From: Anaerolineaceae bacterium
GTDB lineage: Bacteria > Chloroflexota > Anaerolineae > Anaerolineales > UBA11657
DNA: 64,000 bases
NCBI GenBank assembly: GCA_003569365.1
Contig: BGOS01000006.1
Coordinates: 1 to 64,000, forward strand
Reading direction: 5' to 3'
In this document: in pieces, positions 59,527 to 64,000 of the stretch
Layout: every line of letters begins with the position of its first letter
Numbering within the stretch: the first letter of the stretch is position 1
Program-made: the position numbers and the translations under genes
Notes under the pieces: generated by a model
The model's database searches: none
Told to the model about the DNA's origin: nothing
The model's input: the letters and a program-made list of their open reading frames with translations, nothing else

Positions 59527-60906
59527 CTAATCGCCGTATTGATCGAGCGCAAAGTTGAGCAATCCACACTCCTCAAGTTTTTCCGCGGGTACGCGGAAGG
59601 TGACTTGCACTACGCCCGGATGGCGCCCGATTTCAATTGCGCCAGTGATGGTGGCACGGTTCTTAACTTCTGGCACAGACATGCCCAGCAGCGCAGCCGC
59701 GCGATTGAGCCCGTTGTCGGTGGCAGCATTCAGGTCTGCGCCCGTGCCGATCACCGACACAGGCAGGCTGTCTTCAATCTCCAACACGCCATGTTCCTCA
59801 GCCAGCCCTTCAGCGCGCGCAAATTCCTCGTCGCTCAACGGCTGCGCGAGAAACGGCAGATCTTCAAAAACCGGGAACAAGAGCGGGCCATCGAGATTTA
59901 GATTTTTGATCAGGTGCACTTGCAGCGTCACCGTGCCAGAGACATCACAAGTGTGGCCGGCAATTTCGCCATCGCCCTGCATCGCATGCATGTCACCAAG
60001 GTACACACCGCCACCCGGCACCTTCACCGGGCAAATCAAAATTGCGCCCTTGCGCACCGCATCAATGTCCAAGTGGCCGTCAGTACGCTGCTCGAGCTGC
60101 TTCGCTGTGACAGCATACTCGTGCGGCGCGCCAATCAGAAACGACCCGAAGTCGCCGGCGTTGTGAGAGTCCGGCAGCGGAACCGCCGGCGTTGTGCCAA
60201 GCTGACCCATAAATGGCCGCACGCGTGCCACCACGCCGACCAAGTCATGCGGTGCAAACGTGAGGATGGAGTTCTGTATGGAGTTTTCGGGCATCGCCGC
60301 AAATGTCTTTGCATCGTGCGCCATTTCTTCGGCAGCCTTGCGCCCCACTGTGACGCCCAACCCATGGCCTTCATCAAATGCAATTGTGTAGCCGTTGGCA
60401 AAGGTGAACGGTGTGCAATCCGCGCCGCACTTTACGCAGCGCACGGATTGCTGGCCGATGCCCTCAAGGCGCGTCTCCGGATACAGCACGCTGCACTTGG
60501 GGCATTTGCCGGCCACGTACGGGTCGCCCAAAAACCGGCCGGCCATCATTGTGTCATTGCCCGAAGCTGTGGCCCGGGATGTGATCGTGATGTCTTTGAT
60601 GCGAATTGCGATTGCATCGCCCACCTCGGCGCCGGCAACCGCCACCGGCACAGTTACTTCATGCCCACCGCGAATTGCGGGCGTGATCATCGGCCCCCAG
60701 CAGCCGGGTGCAGTATTGGCCACAATGTGGCCGCCGTCGCGCACCGGCCCAAGCATTGGCTGCGCCGGGTCCAGAATTCCGTTGATGTACTGGTCGACAT
60801 AAACAGTCTCGTGCCCGGCATGTCCGTTGCTTGCAGCTTTTCGCGGCAGTGGCTGGGCTTGCGCCTTGGGCTTGGCTTTGGAAGCAGGGGCAGAACTTTT
60901 GGCCAT
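59527..60906 (-). CDS. Acetamidase/formamidase-family protein with an inserted zinc-ribbon-like motif
   Basis: The family hydrolyses short amides such as formamide or acetamide to the acid and ammonia. The 459 residues include ANTAPGCWGPMITPAIRGGH, NDTMMAGRFLGD, SHNAGDFGSFLIGAPHEYAV and MHAMQGDGEIAGHTCDVSGT. The first 30 or so residues are Lys/Ala/Pro-rich and look disordered. Two cysteine pairs (CPKC about 134, CVKC about 157) form a zinc-ribbon-like insertion; I do not recall these from the characterised amidases, so the substrate is open. It follows the sulfur-carrier-like gene by 21 bases in the same unit. Confidence 0.85.
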   Translation of the reverse strand: MAKSSAPASKAKPKAQAQPLPRKAASNGHAGHETVYVDQYINGILDPAQPMLGPVRDGGHIVANTAPGCWGPMITPAIRGGHEVTVPVAVAGAEVGDAIAIRIKDITITSRATASGNDTMMAGRFLGDPYVAGKCPKCSVLYPETRLEGIGQQSVRCVKCGADCTPFTFANGYTIAFDEGHGLGVTVGRKAAEEMAHDAKTFAAMPENSIQNSILTFAPHDLVGVVARVRPFMGQLGTTPAVPLPDSHNAGDFGSFLIGAPHEYAVTAKQLEQRTDGHLDIDAVRKGAILICPVKVPGGGVYLGDMHAMQGDGEIAGHTCDVSGTVTLQVHLIKNLNLDGPLLFPVFEDLPFLAQPLSDEEFARAEGLAEEHGVLEIEDSLPVSVIGTGADLNAATDNGLNRAAALLGMSVPEVKNRATITGAIEIGRHPGVVQVTFRVPAEKLEECGLLNFALDQYGD

Positions 60907-60927
60907 AATGTTTTCTCCTTGGGATAA

Positions 60928-61197
60928 TCAACGAACGCGGAATAACTTTTGGCTGCCACCAGCCACCGGCAGCAATAGCGCAATTTCCTGACTGCTGTTT
61001 ACAACATCATCCGGGCTCGCGTGCCGCCCCGCAACCACAGCGATGGCACTGGCCGCGACGGCGGCAATTTGGGGATGCAGGCGCTGCAGCTCGCCAATGA
61101 TTGCGGCCACAGTGGCCGGCTCAGGCAGCTCCACAGCTATGCGCGGTGCGCCAGCACGCTCCGCCAGACTTCCAGCCAACCGCACCATAATCTGCAT
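60928..61197 (-). CDS. MoaD/ThiS-like sulfur carrier protein with residues beyond Gly-Gly
   Basis: An 89-residue beta-grasp protein: MQIMVRLAGSLAERAG, VAAIIGELQRLHPQI and EIALLLPVAGG. The Gly-Gly that is normally the C-terminus and carries the thiocarboxylate lies at 80-81 and is followed by SQKLFRVR. It therefore looks like a precursor that must be trimmed. The start at 61197 is leaderless: a TTGACA-17-TATAGT promoter ends ten bases before the ATG and there is no Shine-Dalgarno. It is the first gene of a unit with the acetamidase/formamidase. It could serve molybdopterin, thiamine or cysteine synthesis. Confidence 0.8.
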   Translation of the reverse strand: MQIMVRLAGSLAERAGAPRIAVELPEPATVAAIIGELQRLHPQIAAVAASAIAVVAGRHASPDDVVNSSQEIALLLPVAGGSQKLFRVR

Positions 61198-61206
61198 GCA
61201 ACGATT

Positions 61207-61235
61207 ACTATAGGGGGGCGCCTGCATATTGTCAA
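61207..61235 (-). promoter_or_regulatory. Consensus promoter of the sulfur-carrier-like/formamidase unit (leaderless)
   Basis: On the minus strand TTGACA (61230-61235), 17 bases, TATAGT (61207-61212). The expected start point (about 61198-61200) falls zero to three bases before the ATG at 61197. Confidence 0.8.
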
Positions 61236-61242
61236 AGCAGTC

Positions 61243-61257
61243 CGCAGTACAACTGCG
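61243..61257. promoter_or_regulatory. Operator-like inverted repeat between divergent promoters
   Basis: CGCAGT-ACA-ACTGCG, perfect 6-base arms, centred in the 26 bases between the two -35 elements. A regulator bound here could control both directions. Confidence 0.55.
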
Positions 61258-61261
61258 TAGC

Positions 61262-61289
61262 TTGACATTTTGCCTGCGGCGGATACAAT
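61262..61289 (+). promoter_or_regulatory. Consensus promoter of cysM-mec-cysO
   Basis: TTGACA (61262-61267), 16 bases, TACAAT (61284-61289). Transcription would start near 61296, giving a leader of about 190 bases. Confidence 0.8.
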
Positions 61290-61295
61290 CGCGAC

Positions 61296-61480
61296 CATGA
61301 GTAGGGGAACGGGAGCCTGCACGTGTATTGGCGCTGGGAGGTTGTCCACCCTGCGCTGACCGGTACCGAGGTAACAAGGCCGCCGCGGCCAAGCAGCAAA
61401 GAGTGGATGGCATTCCCAGCGGGATATGCCGGCCGAAAGGCCACCACTCTTTTTTTGTTTAACTTTACTTTTTTGGGAAA
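61296..61480 (+). promoter_or_regulatory. Structured 5' leader of cysM, riboswitch- or attenuator-like
   Basis: Contains at least three foldable parts. Hairpin 61331-61356 is GCGC/GCGC, GGG/CCC and GG/CC around a TTGT loop, with symmetric T-T and A-A mismatches. A GGCC-GCCGC-GGCC hairpin lies at 61378-61390. A three-way junction at 61398-61452 ends in a T run (next entry). Between them are unpaired purine-rich stretches such as GAGTAGGGGAACGGGAG and GAGGTAACAAGG. No known riboswitch consensus was recognised. Confidence 0.6.
61398..61456 (+). terminator. Intrinsic terminator with three-way junction inside the cysM leader
   Basis: Outer stem AAAGAGTGG (61398-61406) with CCACTCTTT (61444-61452), enclosing hairpin GGCAT...ATGCC (61409-61430, with inner CCC/GGG) and hairpin GGCC-GAAA-GGCC (61431-61442). 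A run of seven T (61450-61456) follows. It lies 30 bases before the cysM ATG, so it would stop transcription before the gene unless overridden. Confidence 0.75.
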
Positions 61481-61486
61481 CACTTG

Positions 61487-62452
61487 ATGCTGCAAGCCAC
61501 AACAACTAAAACCAATCCGGCCCTCGCGGAGCTGGCAGAAACCAACCTTGAAACTCTGGTGGGCAACACGCCGCTGCTGCAGTTGCAGCGCATCACGCGC
61601 CACCTGCCGGCCGCCGTGCGCATCTTTGCCAAACTCGAGTGGCACAACCCCAGCGGCTCCATCAAGGACCGCGCTGCGCTTTTTGTACTGCGCGCTGCAC
61701 TGCAAGCCGGCGAGCTCGGGCGCGGGCGCGTGCTGCTGGACTCCACCTCCGGCAACATGGGCATCGCCTACGCCACGCTTGCAGCGGCCCGTGGCATCGC
61801 TGTGAAACTTTGTGTGCCGGAAAATGCGAGCCGCGAAAGGATTGCCGTGCTGCGTGCGCTCGGCGCCAGCTTGGTGTTGACGGATGCAGCCGAGGGCTCA
61901 GATGGCGCAATCTTGAAAGCGCGCGAGCTGGCAGCCGCCGAACCCGAGCGCTACTTCTATGCCGACCAATACAACAACCCTGCCAGCTGGCACGCGCACT
62001 ATCACACCACCGGCCCGGAAATCATTGCGCAAAGCAACGGCCAGGTCACGCACTTGGTGGCGGGCCTCGGAACTGCCGGCACCATGGTTGGCACCGGCCG
62101 CTACCTCAAGCAATACAGCGCCGACATCGCACTTGTGGCGGTGCAGCCGGACGCAGCTTTCCACGGCATCGAAGGATGGAAGCACATGGCCAGCTCCATC
62201 CAGCCGGGAATCTATGATGCGGCGCTGCCAGACAAGCAGGTTGCCGTTCGCACGGAAGATGCGCTGCTGGCCACACGCCGCTTGGCCAAAGAAGAGGGGT
62301 TGTTCGTGGGAATATCGGCAGGCGCCGCCACTGTGGCAGCCCTGCAGCTGGCTGCCACAATGCAGGCTGGCCACATTGTCGTAATCTTCCCGGACAGCGG
62401 CTACAAGTATCTGTCGGACCGCATGTGGCAGCCGCAGCCGGCCGGCCTATGA
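61487..62452 (+). CDS. cysM: Cysteine synthase, CysM type (CysO-thiocarboxylate dependent)
   Basis: PLP enzyme of the cysteine synthase family. The 321 residues contain ETLVGNTPLLQLQR, the PLP lysine in NPSGSIKDRAALF, LDSTSGNMGIAYATLAAARG, DQYNNPASWHAHYHTTGPEI, VAGLGTAGTMVGTGRYLK and GISAGAATVAAL. Similarity of these blocks to mycobacterial CysM, together with mec and cysO next to it, suggests that it uses O-phosphoserine and the CysO thiocarboxylate rather than free sulfide. The ATG at 61487 is preferred to the TTG before it. Its stop overlaps the mec start (ATGA). Confidence 0.92.
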   Translation: MLQATTTKTNPALAELAETNLETLVGNTPLLQLQRITRHLPAAVRIFAKLEWHNPSGSIKDRAALFVLRAALQAGELGRGRVLLDSTSGNMGIAYATLAAARGIAVKLCVPENASRERIAVLRALGASLVLTDAAEGSDGAILKARELAAAEPERYFYADQYNNPASWHAHYHTTGPEIIAQSNGQVTHLVAGLGTAGTMVGTGRYLKQYSADIALVAVQPDAAFHGIEGWKHMASSIQPGIYDAALPDKQVAVRTEDALLATRRLAKEEGLFVGISAGAATVAALQLAATMQAGHIVVIFPDSGYKYLSDRMWQPQPAGL

Positions 62453-62913
62453 ACCTTTACATCGAAACTGCGTTGTACAGGCAAATCACTGCGCATCTGT
62501 GCGCTGCCTACCCCAAGGAGGCTGCCGGCCTGCTGCTGGGCAATGCCGCTGATGGCAGCTGGCACGCCACCCGCATGCTACCCCTCACCAACAAGTTTGC
62601 GCACGCAGAGCAATACCACCGCTACCTCATCACTGCTGAGGACATGCTCGAGGGCGAAGACCACGCCGCAACCTTTGGCTTGGACGTCGTCGGTGTTTTT
62701 CACTCGCATCCGGACTCAGCGCCACAGCCTTCCGATTACGATTGCCAGCACGCACTGCCCTGGTACCTGTACTTGATCGTGAGCATTGCAGCGGGCGAGC
62801 CCGCCGGTGCCCGCGCGTGGCAGCTGCGCGAAGACCGGTCTGATTTCAACGAGGCTGTGCTTGCGATTGGCCCAGCCGTGCCCGCCAGGCCAAACAGCAG
62901 CACCTTCGAGTAA
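62449..62913 (+). CDS. mec: JAMM/MPN+ zinc peptidase, Mec type
   Basis: In mycobacteria Mec releases cysteine from the CysO-cysteine adduct. The 154 residues show a complete JAMM site: the catalytic Glu in YPKEAAGLLLG near the N-terminus and HSHPDSAPQPSDYD (H-x-H-x7-S-x-x-D) in the middle. The ATG at 62449 overlaps the cysM stop by four bases; earlier in-frame residues belong to cysM sequence. In this genome it may also remove the extra residues after Gly-Gly on the two carrier proteins (inference). Confidence 0.9.
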   Translation: MNLYIETALYRQITAHLCAAYPKEAAGLLLGNAADGSWHATRMLPLTNKFAHAEQYHRYLITAEDMLEGEDHAATFGLDVVGVFHSHPDSAPQPSDYDCQHALPWYLYLIVSIAAGEPAGARAWQLREDRSDFNEAVLAIGPAVPARPNSSTFE

Positions 62914-62935
62914 ACAATTAATAACTGGAGCATCT

Positions 62936-63253
62936 ATGCCAACCATTCGAATTCCAACTCCCTTGCGGCCGTTCACTGGCGGTGCCACAGAAGTCGCAAT
63001 CACCGGCGCCACAGTGGCGGACGCAATGCACGACCTCACCGCGCAGCACCCGCAACTGCAGCAGCACTTGTATGGCGCTGATGGCGAGTTGCGCGCCTTC
63101 GTCAACATCTTTCTGGAGAGTGAGGATGTGCGCCACCTGCAGGGCATAGCCACACCGCTGCCAGCCGGCGCACGCCTGCGCATTGTGCCTTCGGTTGCCG
63201 GCGGCAAAAGAAGCCAGCGCGCAGCCACGCAGTTGGCTGCCGGCTGCTGTTAG
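62936..63253 (+). CDS. cysO: CysO-type sulfur carrier with 15 residues beyond Gly-Gly
   Basis: Beta-grasp carrier whose C-terminal Gly-Gly thiocarboxylate donates sulfur to CysM. It has IPTPLRPFTGGATEVAI, LRAFVNIFLESEDVR and LRIVPSVAGG, closely resembling mycobacterial CysO, which ends at Gly-Gly. Here Gly-Gly is at 89-90 of 105 and KRSQRAATQLAAGCC follows. Shifting the frame after Gly-Gly does not give a prompt stop, so the tail does not look like a simple one-base error. CTGGAG lies five bases before the ATG. It follows mec by 22 bases. Confidence 0.9.
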   Translation: MPTIRIPTPLRPFTGGATEVAITGATVADAMHDLTAQHPQLQQHLYGADGELRAFVNIFLESEDVRHLQGIATPLPAGARLRIVPSVAGGKRSQRAATQLAAGCC

Positions 63254-63356
63254 GCGCACAAGTGTTCGGGCAATTCAGATAAAATCTTTTCTAAGCATTG
63301 CGGGCTGGCTGTCAATCTTGCAACCCGCATCAACATATCAGGAGTAATACAACGCA

Positions 63357-64000
63357 TGACAAATGAATACGCACAACCAGACGCATTGGTGTCAACTCAG
63401 TGGGTGGCCGACAACCTGCATACTTCCAATGTACGCATCGTGGAGTCCGACGAGGACTTGCTGCTCTACGGACAGGGCCATGTGCCCGGATCAATCATGA
63501 TCGACTGGGTGAATGATCTCAATGACCGCATCCGGCGTGACTATCTGGATCGCGAAGGCTTCGAAGCACTCTGCCGCCGCAACGGAATTGGCAACGACAC
63601 CACGGTTGTCTTCTACGGCGACAAAAGCAACTGGTGGGCCTGCTACGCGCTTTGGGTGTTTCGGCTTTACGGCCACCAGCATGTGCGCATCATGAACGGC
63701 GGCCGCAAAAAATGGGCAGATGAAGGCCGCGAAATGACCAAACAGGTACCCGCCTACCCGGCTTCCAATTACAAAGCGCAGGCGCGCACAGATTACAAAA
63801 TTCGCGCCTTCCGTGAACAGGTAATGGAGCATGTGCGCGCCGGCCTGCCGCTGGTGGATGTGCGCTCACCCAAGGAGTACACCGGCGAGATGATGCACAT
63901 GGAAGCGTATCCGCAAGAAGGCGCACTGCGCGGCGGCCATATCCCCGGCGCGCGCAGCATTCCGTGGGCGCGCGCAGCCAACGATGACGGCACTTTCAAG
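63357..64000 (+). CDS. Thiosulfate/3-mercaptopyruvate sulfurtransferase (tandem rhodanese), 3' end outside window
   Basis: Transfers sulfane sulfur. About 214 residues are visible: a first, inactive-type rhodanese domain ([70 protein letters not shown]) and the beginning of the second ([30 protein letters not shown]). The catalytic Cys of the second domain lies beyond the edge. It resembles mycobacterial CysA2/SseC. AGGAG lies 11 bases before the ATG. It is 103 bases after cysO and could supply sulfur to the carriers (inference). Confidence 0.93.

Noticed and set aside
61371-61380. 16S rRNA 3'-end-like sequence GGTAACAAGG
   Set aside because: Only about ten bases match and no other rRNA segment surrounds them.
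61296-61410. T-box riboswitch for cysteine in the cysM leader
   Set aside because: The leader has AGTAG near its start, a TGC triplet and GGTAACAAGG...CCGCGG, which recall T-box elements. But the essential TGGNACC antiterminator bulge is absent and the stem I region is too short.

Overview
The window looks like core chromosome of a high-GC, probably monoderm bacterium, most likely Chloroflexota (inference). The signs are a menaquinone rather than ubiquinone pathway, an S12 with an insertion before the KRGVC motif, zinc-binding S14, S4 and L36, no lipopolysaccharide or outer-membrane genes, and a cysM-mec-cysO cysteine system of the actinobacterial kind. No phage, transposon or CRISPR array was seen. 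Coding density is very high, and most intergenic gaps are well under 200 bases.

Left part, 1-13 kb: ruvB (runs off the left edge), a GT-C-like membrane protein, upp, a WecA/MraY-type sugar-phosphate transferase, a membrane protein with an HEXXH-like motif, a gap-pgk-tpiA glycolysis operon, a YvcK/CofD-family protein, tRNA-Pro(CGG), xylA, an FkbM methyltransferase and a small hypothetical protein. 13-21 kb: a menaquinone block. menA is on the plus strand. A convergent minus-strand operon holds a TetR-isochorismate synthase fusion, a flavin-binding protein, menD, menB and menE. 21-23 kb: a VOC protein and a YabN-type methylase/MazG protein.

23.4-44.2 kb: one nearly unbroken minus-strand run joining the str, S10, spc and alpha operons (rpsL through rplQ), then truA, rplM and rpsI, closed by a strong terminator. 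infA is absent from its usual place. rpoB stands alone upstream with its own promoter; rpoC and rplJ/rplL are not next to it. 48-56 kb: an SDR-family protein, fabF-fabH, the primary sigma factor, and an xpt-guaA guanine-nucleotide operon. 56-60 kb: a PBP1C-like peptidoglycan synthase, a peptidoglycan amidase and an acetamidase/formamidase-family protein.

Right end, 60.9-64 kb: the most distinctive locus. A MoaD/ThiS-like sulfur carrier gene and cysM-mec-cysO are transcribed from back-to-back consensus promoters with an inverted repeat between them. Both carrier proteins have extra residues after the C-terminal Gly-Gly, so they look like precursors needing a protease, and the Mec JAMM protease is encoded beside them. 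A structured RNA leader ending in an intrinsic terminator precedes cysM. A CysA2-type rhodanese follows and runs off the right edge.

The sequence carries at least seven single-base gains or losses in short homopolymers, which break ruvB, the GT-C-like gene, the WecA-like gene, the flavin-binding gene and fabH. In each case correcting one base per site restores the family sequence. These are more likely sequencing errors than real pseudogenes, and gene ends are given for the repaired reading.
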